Origin: Verrucosispora sioxanthis
GTDB taxonomy: Bacteria > Actinomycetota > Actinomycetes > Mycobacteriales > Micromonosporaceae
Assembly (NCBI RefSeq): GCF_010560025.1
Contig: NZ_SAIY01000006.1
Span: 62,001 to 126,000, forward strand
DNA length: 64,000 bases
Reading direction: 5' to 3'
Notes under the pieces: generated by a model
What the model was told of the DNA's origin: nothing
Seen by the model: the letters and a program-made list of their open reading frames with translations, nothing else
Databases searched by the model: none
Translations under genes and position numbers: made by a program
Shown: positions 1 to 11,049 of the stretch, in pieces
How positions within the stretch are numbered: the stretch's first letter is position 1
Layout of the letters: the number at the start of each line of letters is the position of its first letter

Positions 1-841
1 GCACCTTGCCGGCCGCCTCGGCGAGCACCCGGGCCAGCTCGGCGGTGGCCGGCCGGTCCGCCGGTCGCTTCGCCAGGCAACGGTGGACGAGGGCGGCGAC
101 GCTGGCGGGCAGGTTTGGCACGTCGGGCATCGGCTCCGGCTCGCGGTACATGTGGGCGCGCAGCATCTGGGTGGTGGTGTCGGCCTGCCAGGGCAGCCGA
201 CCGGTGAGCATCCGGTACAGCAGCAGCCCGAGCGCGTACACGTCGGTGGCCGGGCTGACCTGGCCGTTGTCGAGCCGTTCCGGAGCGAGGTACGCCGGGG
301 TGCCGAGCAGAGTGCCGTCGGGCCCCTTCTCGCTCTCACCGACGAGTGCGGAGATGCCGAAGTCGACCACCTTCACACCGGTGGCGGTGAGCATCACGTT
401 GCCGGGGGTGACGTCGCGGTGCACCACGCCTCGGGCGTGCGCGGTGGCCAGTGCGGAGGCGACCTCGGCCGCCACCGTCACCGCCTCCCGCCACGGCAGG
501 CGTCCGTCGCGGGCCAACCGTGCGGTGAGCGGGCCGCCGTCGATCAACTCCATCACCACGTACGGCACGGTCAACCCGACCTGTACCGACTCGCCGTAGT
601 CGTACACGTTGGTGATGTTGGGGTGGCAGAGCCGGGCGGCGGCCTGGGCCTCGATCCGGATGCGGTGCCGGAACGCCCGGTCGCTGGCCAGCCGGGACGC
701 GAGCACCTTGACCGCCACCTGCCGACCGAGCACCTCGTCGTAGCCGCGCCAGACCACCGACATGCCGCCCGCGCCGAGCTGCTCGATGAGCCGGTACCGC
801 TCACCGAGCAGTTGCGCTCCCCTGCTCACCGCATCACCCAT
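1..841 (-). CDS. Ser/Thr protein kinase (Hanks type), partial
   Basis: The N-terminal ~280 residues of a eukaryotic-type protein kinase are present. The gene runs off the left edge, so any transmembrane or sensor part at the C-terminus is unseen. A glycine-rich loop (LGAGGMSVVW), the ATP-binding lysine (VAVKVL), the catalytic loop HRDVTPGN, the DFG motif and the TPAYLAPE segment occur in the usual order. One oddity is that the lysine of the usual HRDxKPxN loop is threonine (codon ACC). The ATG at 841 puts the kinase core a few residues from the start, as is normal for cytosolic N-terminal kinase domains. It should phosphorylate protein Ser/Thr residues, but the substrate cannot be inferred. 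The 71-base gap separates it from the next gene, which ends at 913 on the same strand. Confidence 0.93.
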   Translation of the reverse strand, partial: MGDAVSRGAQLLGERYRLIEQLGAGGMSVVWRGYDEVLGRQVAVKVLASRLASDRAFRHRIRIEAQAAARLCHPNITNVYDYGESVQVGLTVPYVVMELIDGGPLTARLARDGRLPWREAVTVAAEVASALATAHARGVVHRDVTPGNVMLTATGVKVVDFGISALVGESEKGPDGTLLGTPAYLAPERLDNGQVSPATDVYALGLLLYRMLTGRLPWQADTTTQMLRAHMYREPEPMPDVPNLPASVAALVHRCLAKRPADRPATAELARVLAEAAGKV

Positions 842-912
842 GGTCGGCGTTGTTGCCCGACGTGAGGCCGCCTACACCTTTCTGGTCTGATTCGGTCACG
901 GATGTCACCCGA

Positions 913-2466
913 TCAGGCGGTGGCGAGCAGTTGGTCCACCGGAGCGTAGTCGTCGGTGAGCACCAGCGCGTCCCCGACGAAGTCCGTCAGGTCACCGCCG
1001 CTGAGCAGGCTCGCCGGCTCGTTGGCGCCGTCGAGGCGGGCCCGGACCGCGGCCAGCGGCAGCGGTGTGTCGGAGGCGACGATCAGGAAGTTGGCACCCC
1101 GCTCACCGGCCAGCGCCTCGGGCGGCGCGATCAGGGCGACGTGCGCGAACTCGGCGGCGACGGTCGCCACCTCGCTGCGGATGAACCGCAGCGGCGGGTA
1201 GTCGATGACGTTCTGCACGTAGACGCCACCCGGGCGGGTCACCCGGCGGATCTCGGCGGCCATCTCCCGGGTGGCCAGGTGCCAGGGCACCACCAGGTGT
1301 CCGAAGGCGTCGCCCACCACGAAGTCGCGGCTGTCGGTCGCCTCGTCGGCCACCAGCATCCGGGCGTCGCCCACCACCGCCCGCAGGTCTGGTCCCTGGC
1401 GTACGCCGAGCCGCTGCTCCCCCAGCTCGACGAGCCCACCGTCGATCTCGAACACCAGGTTGTCGGTGCCGGGCCGGGTGGCGGTCAGGTACCGCGGCAC
1501 GGTGAACCCGCCGCCGCCCAGGTGCAGCGCGTCGAGCCGCTGGCCCGACGGGGCGAGCACGTCGGCCACCGCCCCGATCCAGCGGGTGTACGCGTACTCC
1601 AGGTGGGTCGGATCGGCGAGGTCCACGTACGAGTGCTGGGCCGAGTTGAGCAGCAGCGTCCGCCCGCTGGACCGGCCCGGGTCGGCCTGGACGCGGGCGC
1701 AGTGGTACGCCGTCTCGACGTCGCAGGGATTCGGGGCGACCATGGTCAGCCCGGCCCCGGCCAGGCCGAGCACCGCCAGGGCGGCCTTTACCCGGGCCGG
1801 TCCGGGCAGGACGGCGCGGTCCTGTCGGTGCAGGTACACCCCGAGCGCGATGCCGGTGATGCCGAGGGACGCGGCCAGCCCGAACAGGATCACCGTGCTG
1901 GGCAGGGCGGCCACCAGCACGAAGCCGGTGACCAGCGTGGCCGTGACGGCACCGAGCGTGCCGATGCCGGAGAGCCGGCCGACGACCTGACCGGTGCGGC
2001 GCAGGTCGGCGAGCTGAAGCTTGATCACCAGTGGGCTGACCGCTGAGAGCAGCATCGCGGGTGCGAAGACGGCGACCGCGACCAGCAGCAGCACGGCGCT
2101 GGCCGCACCGCCGCGCAGCACCTCACCGGCGTACCGCACCGCCGGCAGGGTGATCGCGGTGGCGATGCCGGAGAGCACCAGTGCCGGGGCCAGCAGCGTA
2201 CGCGGGTTGCGCCGGTCGGCCAGCCAGCCGCCCGCCCACGCCCCGTACGCGATCGCCGCCAGCGCGATGCCGATGACCGAGCTGGTCACCTGGAGAGTGA
2301 CCCCCACGTACGGCCCGACCAGGCGCAACGCGGCGGTCTCCAGCACCAGGACGGCACCGCTGGAGTAGAAGACCAGGAACGCGGCGAGCCTGTTGGGCAG
2401 GGCCCGGGGCACCGGCGCCAAGGAGGGCGCGGACGGGGCCGCCACGTCAGGCGTTGGAGAGTTCAT
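913..2466 (-). CDS. fused MFS / spermidine synthase-like membrane protein
   Basis: A 517-residue protein. The N-terminal half has about eight hydrophobic segments (first near residues 27-50), and the C-terminal half is a spermidine-synthase-like Rossmann domain. The latter shows a glycine-rich SAM-site motif (LHLGGGGFTVPRYL), the acidic loop VFEIDGGLVELG and the VVGDARML and GDAFGHL stretches. The family is known as fused-MFS/spermidine synthase; whether it makes polyamines or methylates or aminopropylates something else is not established. The ATG at 2466 follows a TACCAT -10 box (minus strand, 2474-2479) by 7 bases, which fits a leaderless transcript. It could be co-transcribed with the downstream kinase. 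Confidence 0.88.
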   Translation of the reverse strand: MNSPTPDVAAPSAPSLAPVPRALPNRLAAFLVFYSSGAVLVLETAALRLVGPYVGVTLQVTSSVIGIALAAIAYGAWAGGWLADRRNPRTLLAPALVLSGIATAITLPAVRYAGEVLRGGAASAVLLLVAVAVFAPAMLLSAVSPLVIKLQLADLRRTGQVVGRLSGIGTLGAVTATLVTGFVLVAALPSTVILFGLAASLGITGIALGVYLHRQDRAVLPGPARVKAALAVLGLAGAGLTMVAPNPCDVETAYHCARVQADPGRSSGRTLLLNSAQHSYVDLADPTHLEYAYTRWIGAVADVLAPSGQRLDALHLGGGGFTVPRYLTATRPGTDNLVFEIDGGLVELGEQRLGVRQGPDLRAVVGDARMLVADEATDSRDFVVGDAFGHLVVPWHLATREMAAEIRRVTRPGGVYVQNVIDYPPLRFIRSEVATVAAEFAHVALIAPPEALAGERGANFLIVASDTPLPLAAVRARLDGANEPASLLSGGDLTDFVGDALVLTDDYAPVDQLLATA

Positions 2467-2502
2467 CGTGGCGATGGTACGCAGCAGCCCCGGGCCGGCG
2501 GG

Positions 2503-3519
2503 TCAGTACATCGAGAGATGAACGTGGTTCGTGTGGTCGGCGGCCGGGCTGCCGCTACCGCTGTACGCCCGCCAGCCGGTGCCCGGATGCCAGATCTGGC
2601 GGTACCAGATCACGTAGAGCACGCCGAGCCGGTCGGCGTTGCGGACGTGCCAGGCGGCCAGGCTGTCACCGTACGACTTGTCGCCACCGGTCGCCGTGCG
2701 GTCCTCGAAGCCGTTCGTGGCGGCGGAGAAGTCGCAGGCCCGACCCTTGGGGTGCTCGCCGGAGCCGCCGCTGCGGTAGCAGGAGACGTGCCGCTTGTAT
2801 CCGGCGGCCTGGGTCTGCTTCAGCGCGTGCAGCGTGCGGGGCGTGATGCAGCCCGAGGTGGTCGGGTCGTTCACCGAGCACGACTCGCCGGGCCAGGAGC
2901 CGTCGGAGTTGCGCGGCGCCGGCTTCGCCGAGGTGGAACTGCCACCGCTGAACCCGCCACCGCTACCCGAGCTGACCGCCGCCAGGGCCGCCTCGGCCTC
3001 CTTCTTCTTCTTCGCCATCACGGCCAACTGCTTGGTCTGCTCGCGCACCTCGGCATTGATCGCCAACTTGGCCTGCCGGGCCTGCTCCCGGGCCTCGGTC
3101 AGCTCCCGGATCCGACGACCGTCCCGCTGGGCCATCATGTCGAGGTTGGCGGCCCGCTGCACGAACGCCTCCGGCGTCGCGCTGTCCAGCAGTACGGCTG
3201 CCGGGCTGAGCCGGCCGACCCGGTAGGACTGCGCGGCCACCTCACCGACCATGGCGGTCAGCTCGTCCAGCCGGTCCTCCATCGCGGACAGCTCCTTGGC
3301 CATCTGCTTCTGCCGCTTCTTGGAACCGTCCAGCTTGCGCTTGGCGTCGATGTGCGCTTTCGCGGTGGCCTCCAGGGCGTCCCGCAGCTTCTTGCTGCCG
3401 CCCTCGTTGGGCTCGGCGTACGCCGGCACCGCACCCACGCCGAGCAGCAGCGCCACGGCGGCGAGCAGGGCGATCAGCGGCCGGTGGGCGTGCCGCCGGA
3501 CGGGCATGGACCTGCGCAC
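2503..3519 (-). CDS. secreted coiled-coil protein with LAS-type peptidase-like C-terminus
   Basis: About 338 residues: a signal peptide (basic start, then a hydrophobic LIALLAAVALLLGVG stretch ending near AYA), a long charged coiled coil (roughly residues 40-190), a Gly/Ser linker, and a C-terminal domain. That domain carries HPKGRACDF and a terminal HVHL, resembling the HxxxxxxD and HxH zinc ligands of the LAS (M15-like) peptidases. The architecture suggests an extracytoplasmic cell-wall enzyme or a regulator activated through its coiled coil. I chose GTG at 3519 because GAAAGGA lies 7 bases upstream and the signal peptide then begins VRRSMPVRRH; an ATG at 3561 is possible but adds 14 unlikely residues. 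Catalytic activity is inferred from motifs only. Confidence 0.8.
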   Translation of the reverse strand: MRRSMPVRRHAHRPLIALLAAVALLLGVGAVPAYAEPNEGGSKKLRDALEATAKAHIDAKRKLDGSKKRQKQMAKELSAMEDRLDELTAMVGEVAAQSYRVGRLSPAAVLLDSATPEAFVQRAANLDMMAQRDGRRIRELTEAREQARQAKLAINAEVREQTKQLAVMAKKKKEAEAALAAVSSGSGGGFSGGSSTSAKPAPRNSDGSWPGESCSVNDPTTSGCITPRTLHALKQTQAAGYKRHVSCYRSGGSGEHPKGRACDFSAATNGFEDRTATGGDKSYGDSLAAWHVRNADRLGVLYVIWYRQIWHPGTGWRAYSGSGSPAADHTNHVHLSMY

Positions 3520-3720
3520 GAAAGCATCCTTTCGTCGGCCGCCGGCCCCCATGGTCAGCACTGCGCGGCGGCGACCCCCGCCGGCGCCGGTCGGCGGCCT
3601 GCTGGCGGAAGGCCGCCGGTCAGGATACCGGAACCAGCCCCGTCACCCACCCCACCAACCCCCCACCCCCACAAACCCTCACCCCTGCGTACCCACCCCC
3701 TCACCCTCCGCACCCATCCG

Positions 3721-3787
3721 CGCGTTGATCATGAGGTGAACGGCAACTTTGATCTCTGAGGCTGCCGTCAACCTCATGATCAACGCG
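3721..3787. repeat. imperfect inverted repeat, TGATCATGA family (copy 1)
   Basis: Two 25-base arms (3721-3745 and 3763-3787) match at 23 of 25 positions when one is reverse-complemented, and they flank a 17-base loop. Both contain GTTGATCATGAGGT. A related dyad with the TGATCATGA core lies at 28450-28513. The dyad sits between the 3' end of the phosphatase gene at 3798 and the start of the gene at 3519, so it could end transcription of the unit coming from 8077. It lacks a T-run, so a dispersed REP-like element is equally possible. Confidence 0.7.
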
Positions 3788-3797
3788 GCGAAGGGAG

Positions 3798-4607
3798 TCA
3801 GGTCGGGAGGAGGGCGCTGTGGACTTCGGTCCAGACCTCGGCGTTGACGGCTACCAGCAGGCCGTGTTCGGTGTCGGCGGGGTGGTAGTCGGTGCCGTCT
3901 AGGCGGCGGGCCACGCCGCCCGCGGCCCGCACCAGCAAGGTACCCGGGCCGTGGTCCCAGGGCAGGGTCCGCCAGAACAGCACGAACTGCTGCTGGCCGG
4001 TGAGCACGTCGAGATACTCGCGGCCGGCGCAGTGCTGCCCCGGCAGCAGCTCGCCGAGGCGCGCACCACCAGCCTCCACCGTGCGCCGGGACGGCCCCGG
4101 CAGGAACTTCGTCATCGCGGCACCGCGCAGTTCACCCACTGGTGGCGCCCCGTCGGGCAGGTGCAACGGCTGGCCGTCCAGGTACGTGCCCTCGCCGGTG
4201 CGGGCGGTCGCCAGCGCGTCGGCGAGCGGGTCGAACACCCACGCGGCCGCTGGCTCACCGTCGGTGAGCAGGGAGACCATCAACGCGAACGGGCGGCGGC
4301 CCGCCGCGAAGTTCGCGGTGCCGTCGACCGGGTCGACGAGCCACACGTCCCCCGAGGCCCGTAGGTGACGCAGCAGGTCGGGGTCGTCGGCCACCGCCTC
4401 CTCGCCCACCACCGCCGAACCGGGGCGCAACCGGAGCAACCCGGCGCTGATCATTTCCTCGGCCCGACGGTCGGCGACCGTGACCAGCTCGCCGGGGGCC
4501 TTCTCGCTCACGTCGGCGACGTCGAGATGGCGGAACAGGGGCAGCACGACGCGGTCGGCGGTCTCCCGCAACAGCCCGGCGACGTCGTCGAGCAGGGTGT
4601 CAGCCAC
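3798..4607 (-). CDS. inositol monophosphatase family protein
   Basis: A 269-residue member of the lithium-sensitive, Mg-dependent sugar-phosphatase family. The metal-binding motifs are clear: VVGEEAV near residue 68, DPVDGTANF near residue 92 and WDHGPGTLLVRAAGG near residue 217. Substrates in this family include inositol-1-phosphate, histidinol phosphate and PAP, and the sequence does not decide between them. Its first 8 bases overlap the end of the response-regulator gene, so it is the last gene of a translationally coupled unit. The pairing of a phosphatase with a signalling cassette is unusual, but a functional link is only inference. Inositol phosphatase activity would fit mycothiol synthesis, though mshA is 58 kb away. 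Confidence 0.88.
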   Translation of the reverse strand: MADTLLDDVAGLLRETADRVVLPLFRHLDVADVSEKAPGELVTVADRRAEEMISAGLLRLRPGSAVVGEEAVADDPDLLRHLRASGDVWLVDPVDGTANFAAGRRPFALMVSLLTDGEPAAAWVFDPLADALATARTGEGTYLDGQPLHLPDGAPPVGELRGAAMTKFLPGPSRRTVEAGGARLGELLPGQHCAGREYLDVLTGQQQFVLFWRTLPWDHGPGTLLVRAAGGVARRLDGTDYHPADTEHGLLVAVNAEVWTEVHSALLPT

Positions 4608-5048
4608 GCGGCGGCAGCTTCACCACGCTGACGAAGAACTCGTCGATCTGCCGGACCACCGAGATGAACTGCTCGAAGTCGACCGGCTTTGTCACGTACG
4701 CGTTCGCGTGCAGCTGGTAGCTGCGCAGGATGTCCTCGTCGGCCTGGGAGGTGGTCAACACCACCACCGGGATCCGGCGGAGCTGCTCGTCCCTCTTGAT
4801 CTCCTCCAGCACCTCCCGGCCGTCCCGTCGGGGCAGGTTCAGGTCGAGCAGGATCAGATCCGGCAGTTCCGCGTCCGCGTACTGGCCCTCGCGGCGCAGG
4901 TAGGCGAGCGCCTCGGCACCGTCGGAGACGACGTTGAGCCGATTGCGCAGCTTGTGCTCCTCGAACGCCTCCTGGGTCATCAACACGTCGCCCGGGTCGT
5001 CCTCGACCAGAAGCACCTCGATCGGGCTGTTGCCGTCCGCCGGCGCGG

Positions 5049-5052
<4 letters not shown>
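4600..5052 (-). CDS. single-domain response regulator (Rcp1-like)
   Basis: A 150-residue receiver domain with no output domain. The acidic pocket (VEDDPGD), the phospho-acceptor aspartate in LILLDLNLPRRDG, the conserved Thr (VVLTTS) and the Lys-Pro pair (VTKPVDF) are all present. Receivers of this Rcp1/CheY shape normally pass phosphate between kinases or bind a partner. It overlaps the upstream histidine kinase gene by 4 bases (ATGA) and the downstream phosphatase gene by 8 bases, so it is almost certainly translated with its cognate kinase. Confidence 0.92.
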
Positions 5053-6853
<1,801 letters not shown>

Positions 6854-6857
<4 letters not shown>

Positions 6858-8077
6858 CGGCCACCACCCCGCGTGACGAGCAGCATCGCCACGTCGTCGG
6901 CGAACGGACCGTCGTTGAGCTGTTCCGCCCGACCGACCAGCCAGGCCGGCAGGTCGGACAGCGGGACCGCCTGGCTGGCCGGCTCGGCCAGCAGGCGGGT
7001 CAGGCCGGGCACGTCGAGGCGTTCGTCGCCCGCGCCGACCCGGCCCTCGATCAGACCATCGGTGTACATCAGCAGAGACCAGTCCTCGGTGTCGAACTTC
7101 AGGTCGAAGGCGACCGGCCGACGCGGCCGCACGCCGAGCAGCAGACCACCCGGTGCCGGCACCGGAGTCACCCGGCCCTCGGCGAGCAGCACCGGTGGCG
7201 GATGGCCGGCCAGCCGCACCGTCGCCCGGCCGGCGTCGAGGTCGAGCCGGGCCGTCGCCACGGTCGCGAAGATCTCCTGCAGCCGGCGCTCACTCACCAG
7301 CACCTGTTCCAGCGCGGGAAGCACCTCGTCGTCCGGCACCCCGGCGAGGATCAACGCCCGCCAGGCCACCCGCAGTTCGACGCCGAGCGCCGCCTCGTCC
7401 ACGCCGTGACCGCAGACGTCACCAATGATCAGATCGACCCGGTCCGGACGGGTCTGCACCACGTCGTAGAAGTCACCGCCGATCAGGGCGGCGTGCCTTC
7501 CGGGTCGGTAGAACGTGTGTACCGCGATCTGGTCGGTCGACATCAGCGGCTGGGGCAGCAGGCCGCGCTCCAACCGGGCCGACTCGGCCTGGCGCAGCTC
7601 CACCTCACGCAGCCGTCGGGCGTTCTCGTCGGCCCGCTTGCGCTCCACCGCGTAGCGCAGTGCCCGGGTCAGCAACACCCCGTCGACCTGGCCCTTGACC
7701 AGGTAGTCCTGGGCTCCCTCGGCAACCGCCACGATGCCCAGGTGCTCGTCGGTGCGACCGGTGAGCACACACACGGCCGCGCTGCCGGACATCTCCAGCA
7801 CCTGCCGCAGCCCGTCCAACCCCTGCGCGTCGGGCAGACCCAGGTCCAGCAGGACGCAGTCGACCCCCGCGATCCGCCGACGGGCCTCGCTCAGGCTGGT
7901 CGCCACCAGCAGGTCGATGCCGGAGTTCGTCTCGGCCAGCAGCTCGCCGACCAGGAACGCGTCCCCCTCGTCGTCCTCGACCAGCAGCACCCGCAGCCGC
8001 TCCCCGGGGGGCAGGTTCGGGTTGCCACCCAGCCCGCCCTGCGGGTACGGCCACGACACGACGGAGGGACCGGTCAT
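6854..8077 (-). CDS. response regulator with PP2C/SpoIIE (RsbU-like) phosphatase domain
   Basis: About 407 residues from the ATG at 8077. An N-terminal receiver (LVEDDEGD; phospho-acceptor in VDCVLLDLGLPD), a short coiled coil, and a C-terminal PP2C_SIG domain are present, with the metal ligands in GGDFYDVV and GDVCGHG and the late LMYTDGLIEG motif. Such proteins dephosphorylate anti-anti-sigma factors when the receiver is phosphorylated, so the unit probably feeds a partner-switching pathway. No anti-sigma partner is encoded nearby. The start is uncertain: a strong GGAAGGAG at 8141-8148 (minus strand) precedes an in-frame ATC at 8134, a GTG lies at 8104, and the chosen ATG has only weak upstream pairing. 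It overlaps the kinase gene by 4 bases. Confidence 0.9.
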
Positions 8078-8264
8078 CCCGGACCCCCGGGTCGGCCGGG
8101 TCACCGCCGTGACTGGCGGATGATCGCTGGTGATGTCGGGCTCCTTCCGAGCGCCCTGCTGATCCTGTATTAGACAACGTTCGCACACAACATGACGGAG
8201 CGCCCCCAGGTGGCATGGAGGATGATGGTCCACTCCAGGACCACCCCCTCGCGAGGAGCCACCC

Positions 8265-10640
8265 GTGGGCGCACCCCCCAGCCCCGTCACCGACCGCGCC
8301 CTCACCCGGCCACGTCGACGTCGTCTCGCCGCGCTCGCGGCACTCGTCGCGCTCGTCGCCGTCGGCGCGAGCGCCCTGCTCGACCTGCGTCCTCCGGCAC
8401 CTCGCCCGGTCGACACGCCGACCGGCGAGTTCAGCGCGGCGCGCGTACCCGCACGTGACGCAGGTCGCCGGGCGGCCGCACGTCGCGGGCAGCCCGGCCA
8501 ACGACGAGGTGCGCGCCCACCTGGAAGGCGTACTGCGTGGCCTCGGGTTGCAGACGCAGGTGCAGGACACGGTCGCCGAGGAGGCCGGGCAGCTCAGCGG
8601 CGCGGCGGGCGGCGCCACCCCTGGCCCGGGTCCGCAACGTGGTGGCGCGGCTGCCCGGCACCGACCCCACCGGCACGGTGTTCCTGGTCGCGCACTACGA
8701 CGCGGTGCAGACCGGGCCGGGCGGCAACGACGACGCCGCTGGGGTCGCGACCATCCTGGAGGTGGCCCGCGCGCTGACCGACGGCCCGGCGCCCCGCAAC
8801 GACATCGTCCTCGTCCTCACCGACGCCGAGGAGGCGTGCCTCTGCGGAGCCTCGGCGTTCGCCTCCGAGCATCCGCTGGCCGCCGGCAAGGGGGTGGTGC
8901 TCAACCTGGAGGCACGGGGCCGCACCGGCCCGGTGATCATGTTCGAGACGTCACCGGAGAACGCCCGCCTGGTCGAGGTCTTCGGCGAGGCGGCACCGCA
9001 CCCGGTGGGCACCTCGTTCGCGGTGGAGGTGTACCGCGCGCTGCCCAACGACACCGACTTCACCGCCTTCCTCGACGAGGGGTTCCGCGGGCTGAACTCG
9101 GCGTACCTCGACGGGGGTGCGATTTACCACACGCCGCTGGACACCCCGGCGGCGATGGACCGGGCCAGCCTCCAGCACCACGGCGACAACACCCTCGGCC
9201 TCGCCCGGGAGTTCGGCCGGATCGACCTCGCCGACCTGCGCGCCGGCCACGACGCCACCTACTTCCCCGTGCCCGGCGGCCTCGCCCGCTACCCCGGCTG
9301 GCTGGTGCTGCCGTTGGCGCTGCTGGCACTGGCCGGCGTGGTCGCGCTCGGCTGGCTGGCCCGACGCCGGAACCGGGTCACCGGCGGTCGGTTGGCCGCC
9401 GGCTTCGGGCTGGCCCTGGTGCCGATCGTGGTGGCGCCGGTGGTGCCCAGCTCCTCTGGGCGGTGATCGCCGCCCTCCGGCCGGGCTACGCCGAACTGCT
9501 CGACCCGTACCGGCCGACCTGGTACCGGCTGGCCGTGCTGTCGCTGGCCGCCGCCGTCGTGTTCGCCTGGTACGCGCTGAGCCGACGCCGGGTCGGCCCG
9601 GCCGCGCTGGCCGTCGGCGGGCTCGGCTGGCTGGCGCTGTTCGGCGTGCTGCTGGCGTTCCTGGCCCCCGGTGGGGCGTACCTGGCGACCCTGCCCGCCC
9701 TGGCCGGGGCGATCGGCGGGCTGGTGGCGCTGGCCAGCCGCATCGACGGTCCGGTACCGGTGATCGCGGTGACCGTCGCCGCGGCGGTCGCGGTGATCCT
9801 GCTGCTCCCCACCGTGGTGCTGCTCTTTCCGGCGCTCGGCATGGCGATGGGCGGCGTCGCGGCGCTCTTCGCGGTGCTGCTCGGTCTCGCCGCGCTGCCC
9901 GTGATCGATCTGCTGCACCCGCAGGCCGGCGGCCAGCGGGGCATGAGGCGCTGCGGGCCCGCCGACTCGGTGCCCTGCCGGCCGGGGCCGCCACGCTGGC
10001 CACCGTGGTCCTCGCCGGGGTCGGCCTCGCCGTCGACCGGTTCGACGCCGCGCACCCCGTGCCCACCCACCTGATGTACGCGCTGGACGCCGGCACCGGC
10101 CAGGCCCGCTGGCTCAGTCACGAGACCGAGCCGCAACCCTGGACCGACGAGTACGTGGACGGCCCGGTCCAGGTCGCCGACGAGTTCCCCGGCATCGGCG
10201 GCGACGAACTCCTCGGCGGCCCCGCACAGCCCGCCGACCTGCCCGCGCCCCGGCTGGACGTGCTGGCCGACACCACCGCGAACGGCGAACGCACACTTAC
10301 CCTGCGGCTCACCCCGCAGCGCCAGGTACGCCTGACCACCCTGCACGTCGACACGTCCACCGCTGAGGTCCGGCGCGCCGTCGTCGCAGGCCGGACGGTG
10401 CCGGTGGAAACCCGTGAGGGGCGCTGGGGCTTCGGGGTGGTCTTCCACGCCCCGCAGCCCGAGGGGATCGAGGTCACGCTGACCGTCACGCCAAAGGCGG
10501 ACCGGATCGCGCTGCGCGCGATGGACGCCAGTGACGGCCTCGACACGCTGCCCGGCTTCCGCCCCCGCCCACCGGACGTCGGCGTCGCCGGCTCGCACAG
10601 CTCCGAGATGCTCGCCGTAGCCCGCACCTACCCGCTGTAG
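8265..10640 (+). pseudogene. M28-family membrane peptidase, four apparent frameshifts
   Basis: The reading must be pieced from three frames to give one ~792-residue protein. An N-terminal membrane anchor is followed by an M28 zinc peptidase domain (AHYDAVQTGPGGNDDAAG, DAEEACLCGA, and HTPLDTPAAM for the last His), then about eight hydrophobic segments and a C-terminal lumenal domain. Breaks lie at 8434-8446 (a GC pair missing), 8618-8621 (one extra C), 9441-9447 (one G missing) and 9938-9941 (one G missing). Restoring them yields a whole number of codons. The GTG at 8265 has GAGGAG 6 bases upstream. Either the sequence is faulty or the gene is recently dead; codon use stays normal throughout. 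The domain order resembles Fxna-type and vacuolar M28 peptidases. Confidence 0.8.
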
Positions 10641-10645
10641 GGCAG

Positions 10646-10900
10646 CTACTTCCAGCGGAAGTGGACGAAGAGGCGGCCGAAGTTCTTGGAGTCCTTCTCG
10701 ACCCGGTGGTAGAGCTGCTTGACGTCCTTCTGGTCGAGGAAGCGCAGCACGCGCTTCTTGAGCTGGCCGGAGCCCTTGCCCGGGATGATCTCGACGAGGG
10801 TGGCCTTCTTGGCCACCGCCTCGTCCATGATCCCGCGCAGAGCCCGGTCGATGTCGTGGCCCTTGTTGAAGATGTCGTGCAGGTCCAGCTTCAGCTTCAT
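10646..10900 (-). CDS. Smr-domain protein
   Basis: An 84-residue stand-alone Smr (small MutS-related) domain. The N-terminal LDLHDIF motif and the IIPGKGSGQLKKRVLRFL loop are the two family signatures; the latter carries the GKG(S/G) turn linked to nuclease or nucleic-acid binding. In other bacteria Smr domains nick branched DNA or act on RNA near stalled ribosomes, so a nucleic-acid role is likely here, but the target is unknown. I start at ATG 10900, where the domain begins; longer versions would add a proline-rich non-homologous leader. It converges on the end of the M28 gene with only 5 bases between stops. Confidence 0.85.
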   Translation of the reverse strand: MKLKLDLHDIFNKGHDIDRALRGIMDEAVAKKATLVEIIPGKGSGQLKKRVLRFLDQKDVKQLYHRVEKDSKNFGRLFVHFRWK

Positions 10901-10999
10901 GCCACGTCCACCGCCCGGTCGGCTCTCATACGGCCATCGTAGGCACGCCGGGCGCCGGCCCGGCCATCGTGGCCACGCCGGCTGCCGGACCCCGCAGAT

Positions 11000-11035
11000 G
11001 TCGAGAGGGCAGCCCATCCGGGCTGCCCTCTCGAC
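11000..11035 (-). terminator. intrinsic-type hairpin after the TPR gene
   Basis: A perfect 16-bp inverted repeat (11000-11015 and 11020-11035) with a 4-base loop lies 14 bases beyond the stop of the TPR gene. The stem is GC-rich and there is no long T-run, as is common in actinomycetes. It separates the TPR gene from the downstream smr gene on the same strand. Confidence 0.85.
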
Positions 11036-11049
11036 GCTTGTCTCCTAGC

